From Clostridium sp. CAG:1193 (GTDB taxonomy: Bacteria > Bacillota_I > Bacilli_A > RF39 > UBA660): 17,643 nucleotides of DNA. Made by a program: the position numbers and the translations under genes. Of this stretch, positions 7,013-13,231 are shown in pieces. Positions within the stretch are counted from its first letter, which is position 1, and every line of letters starts with the position of its first letter. The notes under the pieces are model-generated. The model had not been told where the DNA came from, ran no database searches, and worked only from the letters and a program-made list of their open reading frames with translations. The stretch lies in the NCBI GenBank assembly GCA_000436255.1, contig HF990820.1:6877-24519 (forward strand). Reading direction: 5' to 3'.

Positions 7013-8553
7013 TGGAAAATAGAAAAGAAAAAAAGAGTTGGTTGAATAATGCGATTATGTTTATGTTTGCACTTATATTACTTGTTGTATTATTAAGTGT
7101 TATAGGTTCTGTTTTAAATTGGCAAGGAACTTATTCTGAATTAAATACAGTAACTGGTAATACAGAAACTACTCTTGTAGAAGTTGTATCATTATTTTCA
7201 AGGGAAGGGGCAAGATACTTAGTAGGTAATGTTTTAACTACGTTTATGACATTTACTCCTCTTGTAATGTTTTTGTTTACAACAATAGGAATAAGATTTG
7301 CAGAAAAAGTTGGATTATTTCAAGCAATATTTGGAAATAAGAAAAGAAAGATAAAAAAATCAGTTTTAACTTTTATAATTGTACTTCTTTCAATTATATC
7401 AACTATTGTGGGAGATATTGGATTTGTTTCAGTAATACCTCTTGCAGCAATAATATTTTTAGCTAATAATAGAAACCCAATAATTGGTATAATTGCATCA
7501 TTCGTCGGAATGACTGCAGGATATGGCGTTAATTTATTTATAACGCAGATGGATTATAATTTACTTGAAACTTCAAATTTATCAAGTCATTTAATTGATA
7601 AATCATACAATGTATTAATAAATGGCAATTTAATATTTGGCATAGTATCAACTATTCTACTTTCAATATTAATAACATTTATTACAGAGAAATTTACAAC
7701 TAAGAAGGCAAAAAAATATAGAATAGATGAAATTTTAGAAGAAGAACCTTTATCAAAAGATTCAAAGAAAGGTTTAAAATATGCAGGAATATTTGCATTT
7801 ATATCATTGCTTTTCTTTATATATATGTTAATACCATTTGGTACTCCTTTAGCTGGATTATTATTAGATTATAGTGAAAAGACATTCTACGGAAGAGTAT
7901 TTAGTGGAAATTCTTATGTAATACAGGGTTTAGCATTTATGATATGCACTACATTAATAGTATGTGGTTGGATATATGGAACAATAGCAAAAACACTAAA
8001 AACTAAAAATGATTTTTCAAATTATTTATATAGTTCATTAAATAACATAGGAAGCATACTAGTATTATTCTTCTTTGCGTCACAAGTAATTGCTTTATTT
8101 AGAAAAACAAATTTAGGAATAATATTTACAATTAAGGTTGTAGATTTACTAAAGAATCTTAATTTTTCTTCAGTAGCATTAGTATTAGGATTCTTTATAT
8201 TAGTTGCAATAGTTAATATATTTCAGACATCTGCAACAATTAAATGGTCAATTTTAGCACCTACAATAATTCCTTTATTTATGAAATCTAATATGAGTCC
8301 AGAATTTACACAAGCAATATTTAGGGCAGGAGATTCAATTACAAATACAATAACACCATTATTTCCATATTTTGTAGTACTTATAGGTATGCTACAAATA
8401 TATAATAAACAAGAAGAAACAATTGGTATAGGTTATACATATAAATTATTATTACCATACACTATAGGAATATTTGCATTTTGGATAGTATTATTATTGT
8501 GTTGGTATATAATTAATTTACCAATTGGTATAGGAGTTTATCCTATTTTATAG
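7012..8553 (+). CDS. AbgT-family transporter
   Basis: A 513-aa polytopic membrane protein with about 11-13 hydrophobic segments and a charged central loop (KKAKKYRIDEILEEEPLSKDSKK). The best family marks are the C-terminal KWSILAPTIIPLFM block and the AGDSITNTITPLFPYF motif (about 444-459), which is the AbgT hallmark. An N-terminal short cytoplasmic part precedes the first helix, and VGDIGFVSVIPLAAIIF resembles the first helical hairpin region. AbgT of E. coli imports p-aminobenzoyl-glutamate, while related MtrF and YdaH proteins export antimetabolite drugs; substrate here cannot be read from sequence. It overlaps DUF951 by one base and lies eight bases before ychF, placing it inside a housekeeping operon where Bacillus has DUF951 and ychF side by side. 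Confidence 0.9.
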   Translation: MENRKEKKSWLNNAIMFMFALILLVVLLSVIGSVLNWQGTYSELNTVTGNTETTLVEVVSLFSREGARYLVGNVLTTFMTFTPLVMFLFTTIGIRFAEKVGLFQAIFGNKKRKIKKSVLTFIIVLLSIISTIVGDIGFVSVIPLAAIIFLANNRNPIIGIIASFVGMTAGYGVNLFITQMDYNLLETSNLSSHLIDKSYNVLINGNLIFGIVSTILLSILITFITEKFTTKKAKKYRIDEILEEEPLSKDSKKGLKYAGIFAFISLLFFIYMLIPFGTPLAGLLLDYSEKTFYGRVFSGNSYVIQGLAFMICTTLIVCGWIYGTIAKTLKTKNDFSNYLYSSLNNIGSILVLFFFASQVIALFRKTNLGIIFTIKVVDLLKNLNFSSVALVLGFFILVAIVNIFQTSATIKWSILAPTIIPLFMKSNMSPEFTQAIFRAGDSITNTITPLFPYFVVLIGMLQIYNKQEETIGIGYTYKLLLPYTIGIFAFWIVLLLCWYIINLPIGIGVYPIL

Positions 8554-8561
8554 GAGGCATT

Positions 8562-9659
8562 ATGAGTTTAACAGCAGGCATAGTAGGTTTACCAAATGTT
8601 GGTAAATCAACACTATTTAACGCAATAACAAAAAAAGATATTTTAATTGCAAATTATCCATTTGCAACAATAGATCCTAATGTTGGAATAGTAACAGTCC
8701 CCGATTCTAGGTTAGATGTACTTACAGAAATGTATAATCCAAAAAGGACTATACCAACAACATTTGAATTTACAGATATTGCTGGTTTAGTAAAAGGGGC
8801 ATCTAAGGGAGAGGGTCTTGGAAATAAGTTTTTATCACATATAAGAGAAGTGGATGCAATATGTGAAGTGGTAAGATGTTTTGATAATGAAAATATAATT
8901 CACGTAGAAGGTGCAACAGATCCAGTGCGTGATATTGAAATAATTAATATAGAACTTACTTTAGCAGATCTTGAGGTTGTTCAAAATAGAATATCAAAAA
9001 TAGAAAAGAAAGCACAAACAACAAAAGACAAAGATGCAGTTAGTGAACTTGCAGTATTAAATATAATCAATGATGCACTTACTAATGATATTCCTGTAAG
9101 AAGATTAAAATTTACTGAAGAAGAAAAAAAACTAATAAGATCATTTAATTTACTTACTAGTAAACCAATTATATATATTGCAAATATAGATGAAAAAGAT
9201 ATTGGAAAAAATAATGAATATACAAATCAAGTTCGTGAATATGCGCTTAAAGATAATGCAGATGTTATTGAAATGTGTGCAAAAATAGAAAGTGAAATAT
9301 CAGAATTAGATGATGAAGATAAGGGATTATTTTTAGAAGAATTGGGTATAAAAGAAAGTGGACTTGATAGCTTAGTAAAAGGAGCATATAGTTTACTTGG
9401 CTTAAAAACATTCTTTACAGCAGGTAGTGATGAGGTTAAGGCATGGACATTTACTGATGGTATGAAGGCACCAGAATGTGCTGGAATAATTCATACAGAC
9501 TTTCAAAAAGGATTTATTAAAGCTGAAGTAATGAGCTATGATGACTTAGTTAGTTGTGGTAGTGAATTAAAAGTAAAAGAAAGTGGCAAATTAAGATTGG
9601 AAGGTAAAGAATACGAAATGCAAGATGGAGATATCTGCTATTTCAGATTTAATGTATAA
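8562..9659 (+). CDS. ychF: YchF/OLA1-type ribosome-associated ATPase
   Basis: YchF is an Obg-related P-loop protein that binds ribosomes and prefers ATP to GTP; it is linked to stress responses. The 365-aa protein has the G1 loop GLPNVGKST (9-17), NYPFATIDPN (31-40), the switch II FTDIAGLVKGASKGEGLGNKF in two parts (70-90), and NIDE at 208-211 in place of the GTPase NKxD, the known reason for ATP preference. A coiled-coil insert follows at about 135-155 and a TGS domain closes the protein (TFFTAGSDEVKAW, HTDFQKGFIKAEV). The ribosome site AGGAGG (8552-8557) overlaps the stop codon of the transporter gene. Length and motifs are normal. Confidence 0.97.
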   Translation: MSLTAGIVGLPNVGKSTLFNAITKKDILIANYPFATIDPNVGIVTVPDSRLDVLTEMYNPKRTIPTTFEFTDIAGLVKGASKGEGLGNKFLSHIREVDAICEVVRCFDNENIIHVEGATDPVRDIEIINIELTLADLEVVQNRISKIEKKAQTTKDKDAVSELAVLNIINDALTNDIPVRRLKFTEEEKKLIRSFNLLTSKPIIYIANIDEKDIGKNNEYTNQVREYALKDNADVIEMCAKIESEISELDDEDKGLFLEELGIKESGLDSLVKGAYSLLGLKTFFTAGSDEVKAWTFTDGMKAPECAGIIHTDFQKGFIKAEVMSYDDLVSCGSELKVKESGKLRLEGKEYEMQDGDICYFRFNV

Positions 9660-9670
9660 AAGGAGACAAT

Positions 9671-10189
9671 ATGAAAAAAAGTGGAATTATAACACCAATA
9701 ATTTTATTGGTACTAGGATTAGTATTATTAATAGTACCAGGTAGTGTAATTAATATAGTTATAAGAGTATTTGGAGCAATTATCATGATTTCTGGTGCTG
9801 TATCAGTATACCAAATGATAAAAGAAAGCAATACTAACTATGAGTTAGTATATGGCGTGTTAATGTGTATATTAGGATTAGTATTTGTTAGTAGTCCAAG
9901 TGTAATTGCAAGTATAATTCCAACAATACTTGGAATATGGTTTATAATAGAAGCATCTACAAAACTACAATATGTGCTTGCATTAAGAAGTATGAATGCG
10001 CCATTATGGATAAGACCATTAATAGTAAATATTTTAATGCTTATACTAGGATTGGTACTTATATTTAATCCATTTAAAGGAGCAGAAACAATTCTTAGAA
10101 TAGTAGCAATATTTATAGTTATATATGCAGTATTAGATATTGTAGAATATTACATGACAAAACCAAAAAAAGTAAAGGTTATCAAATAA
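9671..10189 (+). CDS. DUF308 (HdeD-like) membrane protein
   Basis: A 172-aa protein with about six hydrophobic segments arranged as three repeated hairpins, each with an LGLVLLIVPG-, LGLVFVSSPS- or LGLVLIFNPF-like turn (near 16-25, 68-77 and 120-129). This repeat is typical of DUF308 proteins such as HdeD, an acid-resistance membrane protein in E. coli; the role in Firmicutes is unknown. The C-terminus is basic (KPKKVKVIK). An AAAAGGAG ribosome site (9657-9664) overlaps the ychF stop and lies six bases before the ATG, so it is probably the last gene of the parA operon. Its stop codon lies in a terminator hairpin shared with the convergent minus-strand gene. Confidence 0.85.
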   Translation: MKKSGIITPIILLVLGLVLLIVPGSVINIVIRVFGAIIMISGAVSVYQMIKESNTNYELVYGVLMCILGLVFVSSPSVIASIIPTILGIWFIIEASTKLQYVLALRSMNAPLWIRPLIVNILMLILGLVLIFNPFKGAETILRIVAIFIVIYAVLDIVEYYMTKPKKVKVIK

Positions 10190-10206
10190 TCTTTATTTTT
10201 TATTTT
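10165..10206. terminator. Bidirectional terminator between convergent genes
   Basis: The plus strand folds into a stem of up to 16 bp (10167-10182 with 10186-10201) with loop CAA and two G-U pairs; the core is AAAGGTTAT / ATAATCTTT. The TAA of the DUF308 gene (10187-10189) lies in the 3' arm, followed by T6. On the minus strand the hairpin has two mismatches and is followed by U7 (complement of A 10165-10171); the minus gene's stop (10200-10202) sits on its edge. It is therefore stronger in the plus direction. Confidence 0.75.
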
Positions 10207-10784
10207 GCTTTATATTTTTCTTTAAAATAAATCTTACTAGAATCTAATACCAATTCATTATGTAATGATTTATAATTTGATTTTTCTAACATAATCATTT
10301 GCTTTGCAGTAATTAATCTAGTAGAACAGTTATAAGAATTAATAACATTATTTTTTGATTTATATATAGTAAAATCGTTTTCGTGAGATAAATCTTCAAC
10401 TAAAGTGGCACCATCTTTAACACAACCTCCAATTATTGCATCATAACTAATATCAAGAATAGTACCATCAACAGAATTACAAAATGGCACGATGTCATCA
10501 GACTTACCAATAGTAGCAAAAGTAATATAACTTCTATTTGGAGGCGTTACATTTTTGTTCCATGTAACAACTATATACTCACCACTATTTAAATCATGAT
10601 CCCATGTTCTTTTAACATAATTAGATAATAATCTTTCCATTTCATTATAAGAAACGCTATCAACTAAACATGAAATATTATTAATGTTTTTAATCTCATC
10701 ATCATTAAATAACTCTTTATAATGACTTAATAGGTAATGAATTACTTCATTTACTTGTTTTTTTCTAATTTCACACACATTCAT
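10200..10784 (-). CDS. Hypothetical protein, family not recognised
   Basis: This is the only minus-strand gene in the window. The 194-aa product starts at MNVCEIRKK: GGTGA lies five bases before this ATG, and an extended -10 box overlaps the region upstream, so the in-frame ATGs at 10802 and 10796 are not used. I do not recognise the family. No signal peptide, membrane helix or Walker-type motif is evident. It looks like a soluble mixed alpha/beta protein: a helical N-terminus (to about 70), a middle with WDHDLNSGEYIVVTWNKNVTPPNRSYITFATIG, then DGTILDISYDAIIGGCVKDGATLVEDL, and a basic tail (KEKYKAK). It has four cysteines besides Cys4, none in a CxxC pair. Codon use is AT-rich like its neighbours, with no sign of decay. 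It sits between DUF308 and rpsF, where Bacillus ychF and rpsF are adjacent. Confidence 0.8.
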   Translation of the reverse strand: MNVCEIRKKQVNEVIHYLLSHYKELFNDDEIKNINNISCLVDSVSYNEMERLLSNYVKRTWDHDLNSGEYIVVTWNKNVTPPNRSYITFATIGKSDDIVPFCNSVDGTILDISYDAIIGGCVKDGATLVEDLSHENDFTIYKSKNNVINSYNCSTRLITAKQMIMLEKSNYKSLHNELVLDSSKIYFKEKYKAK

Positions 10785-10800
10785 TAATCTCACCATAAAC

Positions 10801-10829
10801 ATTATAGCATGTATAATAAGTATTTTAAA
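10801..10829 (-). promoter_or_regulatory. Extended -10 promoter of the minus-strand gene
   Basis: On the minus strand, TGCTATAAT (10809-10801) is a perfect extended -10. The -35 position 17 bases upstream is TTTAAA (10829-10824), a weak match that an extended -10 can compensate. Transcription would start near 10794, ten bases before the ATG at 10784. Confidence 0.65.
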
Positions 10830-10859
10830 TTAATAATATATAATTATTGTAGAATGATT

Positions 10860-10874
10860 TTATCCTGTGGATAA
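10860..10874. promoter_or_regulatory. DnaA box within an inverted repeat
   Basis: TGTGGATAA (10866-10874) is a perfect complement of the consensus DnaA box TTATCCACA. With the preceding bases it forms the inverted repeat TTATCC-TGT-GGATAA. It lies upstream of both divergent promoters, about 50 bases from the minus -10 box, so DnaA-dependent control is possible; a lone box is not enough to call an origin. Confidence 0.5.
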
Positions 10875-10934
10875 TTTTATATTGAATGATATATGCATTT
10901 AATATTTGTTATTTTTTGCCAAAGTCATGGATTA

Positions 10935-10961
10935 CTTATTTTTGTTTTTTGCAAAAATAAG
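10935..10961. repeat. Inverted repeat in AT-rich intergenic DNA
   Basis: CTTATTTTTG (10935-10944) and CAAAAATAAG (10952-10961) are perfect complements separated by seven bases. The plus-strand tail GGTTTTAAAA is not a convincing U-tract. It could be an operator, a weak terminator for either strand or a chance structure. Confidence 0.5.
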
Positions 10962-11037
10962 GTTTTAAAAAACAAATTTGAAATAAATAAAAAGGTAAAT
11001 TTTAAATTTGAATGAACTATAAAATAAAATTAGATAT

Positions 11038-11087
11038 AAAAAAGTGAGATTATAAGGCACTTATTTACAATAAATCCTCACTTTTTT
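11038..11087. repeat. Long terminator-like inverted repeat upstream of the rpsF promoter
   Basis: AAAAAAGTGAG (11038-11048) and CTCACTTTTTT (11077-11087) are perfect complements around a 28-base loop. The loop continues the stem after one bulged base (ATT/AAT) and has an inner hairpin ATAAG-GCA-CTTAT (11052-11064). Its T6 run and position just before the rpsF promoter suggest a terminator that insulates rpsF, or the 3' end of a short RNA. No upstream plus-strand gene needs it, since the nearest one ends at 10189 with its own terminator. Confidence 0.6.
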
Positions 11088-11098
11088 CATATATTTTC

Positions 11099-11127
11099 TT
11101 GTATTAATATAATATTTATTGTATAAT
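11099..11127 (+). promoter_or_regulatory. Promoter of the rpsF-ssb-rpsR operon
   Basis: TTGTAT (11099-11104), exactly 17 bases, then a perfect TATAAT (11122-11127). Transcription would begin near 11133-11134, leaving a leader of about 67 bases, much longer than other leaders in this window. Confidence 0.75.
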
Positions 11128-11133
11128 ACGTGC

Positions 11134-11196
11134 GAGTAATTAAATTACTCCTTGCTTTTTTTGAAAGTAAAAAGCCGATTAGACCGAAAGGAGGAT
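11134..11196 (+). promoter_or_regulatory. Structured rpsF leader, possible S6:S18 autoregulatory element
   Basis: The leader opens with a perfect hairpin GAGTAAT-TAA-ATTACTC (11134-11150). A second, GCTTTTT / AAAAAGC (11154-11160 with 11169-11175), is followed by a segment with two CCG triplets (11175-11177 region and 11184-11186) and the AAAGGAGGA ribosome site (11187-11194). Many bacteria control rpsF-rpsR by binding of the S6:S18 complex to a leader with a conserved CCG; the two CCGs and operon content fit that, but I cannot confirm the consensus fold. Confidence 0.45.
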
Positions 11197-11200
11197 TAGT

Positions 11201-11482
11201 ATGAAATACGAAATAATGTTTATCGTAAGAGCTAATTTAGAAGAAGGAGAATTAGCAGGAATAGTTAAGAATTTTGAAGAAATTTTAACTAAGAATGGTG
11301 CTAAGATAGAATCTTCTAAAGAAATGGGACAAAGAGAATTAGCATATGAAATAAACAAACATAAGAGTGGTTATTACTACTTATATGAAATAAGTTCAAA
11401 AGATGATAAAGCTGAAAAAGAATTTAATCGTCTTGCAAATCTAAGTGAAGATATAATTCGTCATATGATAATTAAATTATAA
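11201..11482 (+). CDS. rpsF: 30S ribosomal protein bS6
   Basis: bS6 sits on the platform of the small subunit and binds 16S rRNA as a pair with bS18, encoded two genes downstream. The 93-aa protein has the family opening YEIMFIVRANLEE (3-15), the central KEMGQRELAYEINKHKSGYY (about 41-60) and the closing LSEDIIRHMIIKL. There is no long C-terminal extension. The AAAGGAGGA ribosome site is the strongest in the window, as expected for a highly expressed gene. A gap of 14 bases separates it from ssb. Confidence 0.97.
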   Translation: MKYEIMFIVRANLEEGELAGIVKNFEEILTKNGAKIESSKEMGQRELAYEINKHKSGYYYLYEISSKDDKAEKEFNRLANLSEDIIRHMIIKL

Positions 11483-11496
11483 GAAAGAGGTAATTT

Positions 11497-11949
11497 ATGA
11501 ATAAAGTAGTATTGATTGGACGCTTAACAAAAGATCCTGAACTTAGATATACTTCTAGTAATATTCCTACTGTAACTTTTTCACTTGCAGTAAATAGACC
11601 ATTTCAAAATCAAAATGGTGTAAGAGAAGCTGATTTTATAAACATAGTTATGTGGAGAAAACAAGCCGAAACTGCTAAGAAATATCTTTCAAAGGGAAGT
11701 TTAATTGCAGTTGATGGAAGAATACAAACTAGAAATTATGATGGAACAGATGGTAAAAAAGTATATGTAACAGAAGTTGTTGCTGATAATTTTGAATTTC
11801 TTGAATCAAAAGGTCAAAGAGCAAATATGACATCTGATGAAAATATGGATAGCTTTGTACAAAATATGCCAACAACAGATGTTAAAGATGAACCATATAT
11901 AGATTTTGGAGATACAATCGAATTAAGCGATGATGATATCGCATTTTAA
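11497..11949 (+). CDS. ssb: Single-stranded DNA-binding protein
   Basis: SSB coats single-stranded DNA during replication and repair and recruits partners through its C-terminal tip. The 150-aa protein has an N-terminal OB fold (about 1-105) with MNKVVLIGRLTKDPELRYT at the start and the conserved FINIVMWRKQAETAKKYLSKG stretch near 46-67, then a short linker of about 35 residues. The tip reads SDDDIAF; the usual ending is DDDIPF, so the penultimate proline is alanine while the acidic residues and final Phe remain. AAGAGGT (11484-11490) is the ribosome site. It lies between rpsF and rpsR in the usual Firmicute order. Confidence 0.96.
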   Translation: MNKVVLIGRLTKDPELRYTSSNIPTVTFSLAVNRPFQNQNGVREADFINIVMWRKQAETAKKYLSKGSLIAVDGRIQTRNYDGTDGKKVYVTEVVADNFEFLESKGQRANMTSDENMDSFVQNMPTTDVKDEPYIDFGDTIELSDDDIAF

Positions 11950-11964
11950 AAAGGAGGATAAATA

Positions 11965-12183
11965 ATGGCAGAATTTTATAGAAAAAAGAAAAAAGTATGT
12001 CAATTATGTGCCGGTAGAGAATTAAACTATAAAGACGTAGAAAATATTAGAAAATACGTTGATAGAGAAAAATATAAAATATTACCAAGAAGAGTAACTG
12101 GAACTTGTGCTAAACATCAAAGAGTTGTTGCAGAAGAAGTTAAGAAGGCTCGTTTTATGGCACTTATACCATATGTAGGTTAA
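11965..12183 (+). CDS. rpsR: 30S ribosomal protein bS18, zinc-ligand form
   Basis: bS18 pairs with bS6 on the 30S platform. The 72-aa protein has the conserved core ILPRRVTGTCAKHQR (39-53) and the end FMALIPYVG. It keeps CQLC (12-15) and CAKH (48-51), the four-ligand pattern of zinc-binding S18, whereas Bacillus subtilis S18 has lost it (its core reads TGTNAKYQR). An AAAGGAGGAT ribosome site (11950-11959) precedes the ATG. The last codons and the stop form part of the terminator hairpin. The gene order rpsF-ssb-rpsR is standard. Confidence 0.97.
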   Translation: MAEFYRKKKKVCQLCAGRELNYKDVENIRKYVDREKYKILPRRVTGTCAKHQRVVAEEVKKARFMALIPYVG

Positions 12184-12200
12184 TACCTGCATATTTTTTT
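12171..12200 (+). terminator. Terminator of rpsF-ssb-rpsR, with the stop codon in the loop
   Basis: ATATGTAGGT (12171-12180) pairs with ACCTGCATAT (12185-12194) over ten positions, including one G-U, around loop TAAT, whose first three bases are the rpsR stop codon. T7 follows at 12194-12200. Confidence 0.85.
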
Positions 12201-12241
12201 ATTTTCTTTCAATTTATCTTATTTTTTCTATGTATTTATAG

Positions 12242-12247
12242 TATAAT
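12242..12247 (+). promoter_or_regulatory. -10 box of the gdpP-like operon
   Basis: A perfect TATAAT lies 23 bases before the ATG at 12271 and 42 bases after the rpsR terminator. The -35 position (TTATTT, 12219-12224) is poor. As there is a strong terminator upstream, a promoter here is needed. Confidence 0.55.
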
Positions 12248-12270
12248 AGAAATACTGAAAGGAGTATGTA

Positions 12271-13230
12271 ATGATAAACTCAAATAAAATTAAACAATTA
12301 ATTGAAAATTCATCAAATGTAGTTATTGTATCGCATAAAAATATAGATTTAGATGCCCTAGGAACAGATCTCGGATTATATTTTATATGCAAATCTTTTG
12401 GTAAAGATGCTTATATAATAGTTGAAGATGAAACTTTTTCACCTGAAATAAGAAGAGCATTAAGTACTATAGAAAAAAAAGATAACATAACTATTAAAAA
12501 GTATAGCGATATAAAAAGATTTATTAATGATAAGACACTATTAATAATTGCTGATACTAATAAAAAAAGTAGGTTACAGAATATAGAATTACTTGAAATA
12601 AAAGATAAAGTATTAATTGATCACCATATAAAATCTGATGATGAAATACAAGATTTAATATATGAATATATAGATACAAATGAATCAAGTGCAGCAGAAA
12701 TAGCGATGGATTTAATTAATGAATTTAATACTTATATACCAAGTGAGATAGCAACTATAATGTTATCTGGTATATATATAGATACAAATGGATTTATATT
12801 AAAAACAAATGAAAATACTCATTCATGTGCGGCAACACTTTATAGTTTTGGTGCAGACAATAAAGAAGCTAGCAGATTATTAAAACAAAATTTTAATGAA
12901 TATAAAAGAAGACAAGCACTTATTATGAAAACAGAATTTTATAATGAAGTTGCTATAACAATAAGTGATGAACTTATTTATAATACAACCGAACTTGCTA
13001 AAGCATGTGATGTACTTTTAACATTTAACCATGTAGAAGCTGCATATGTAATTGCAAAAATAGATGAAAATACTATTGGCATAAGTGCAAGATCACTTGG
13101 CAATATTGATGTTGAAGAATTAATGACACATTTTGGTGGAGGTGGCCATAAAACTGATGCTGGTGCACAAGTAAAAGAATCTGATGTATTTAAAATAAAA
13201 GAAAATTTATTAAATTATATAGGGGGATAG
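12271..13230 (+). CDS. DHH-DHHA1 phosphodiesterase, catalytic half of GdpP
   Basis: GdpP degrades c-di-AMP to pApA in Firmicutes and is normally about 655 aa: two membrane helices, a PAS domain, a degenerate GGDEF domain, then DHH-DHHA1. This 319-aa protein has only the DHH and DHHA1 domains. All metal ligands are present: HKNIDLD (H22, D26, D28), IADT (D95), DHH (117-119) and IYIDT (D171). The DHHA1 substrate loop is FGGGGHKTDAG (288-298). The segment ESSAAEIAMDLI and the IDTNGFILKT...GADNKEASRLLKQ region follow GdpP rather than the oligonuclease NrnA. Position before rplI-dnaB is the gdpP locus, and there is no room upstream for lost domains, since rpsR ends 87 bases away. The start has GAAAGGAG (12257-12264). 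A soluble c-di-AMP or pApA/nanoRNA phosphodiesterase is likely. Confidence 0.87.
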   Translation: MINSNKIKQLIENSSNVVIVSHKNIDLDALGTDLGLYFICKSFGKDAYIIVEDETFSPEIRRALSTIEKKDNITIKKYSDIKRFINDKTLLIIADTNKKSRLQNIELLEIKDKVLIDHHIKSDDEIQDLIYEYIDTNESSAAEIAMDLINEFNTYIPSEIATIMLSGIYIDTNGFILKTNENTHSCAATLYSFGADNKEASRLLKQNFNEYKRRQALIMKTEFYNEVAITISDELIYNTTELAKACDVLLTFNHVEAAYVIAKIDENTIGISARSLGNIDVEELMTHFGGGGHKTDAGAQVKESDVFKIKENLLNYIGG

Positions 13231-13231
13231 T

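Larger units (their letters stand above)
10785..11200. other. 416-base gene-free region before rpsF
   Basis: No credible ORF lies here. From left to right it holds the minus-strand promoter (10801-10829), an inverted repeat containing a perfect DnaA box (10860-10874), an inverted repeat CTTATTTTTG/CAAAAATAAG (10935-10944 and 10952-10961), a direct repeat AAATTTGAA (10974-10982 and 11004-11012), a terminator-like inverted repeat (11038-11087), the rpsF promoter (11099-11127) and a structured rpsF leader. The section 10880-11037 is extremely AT-rich. It is by far the longest non-coding stretch in an otherwise compact window. Confidence 0.8.

Noticed and set aside
8896..8911. parS-like sequence around TTCACGT in ychF
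   Set aside because: Only about 10 of 16 positions match TGTTTCACGTGAAACA and the CACGTG core is broken; no parS was found in the window.
10880..11037. Replication origin in the AT-rich gap
   Set aside because: Only one perfect DnaA box is present and dnaA/dnaN are not adjacent, so an origin call is not supported.
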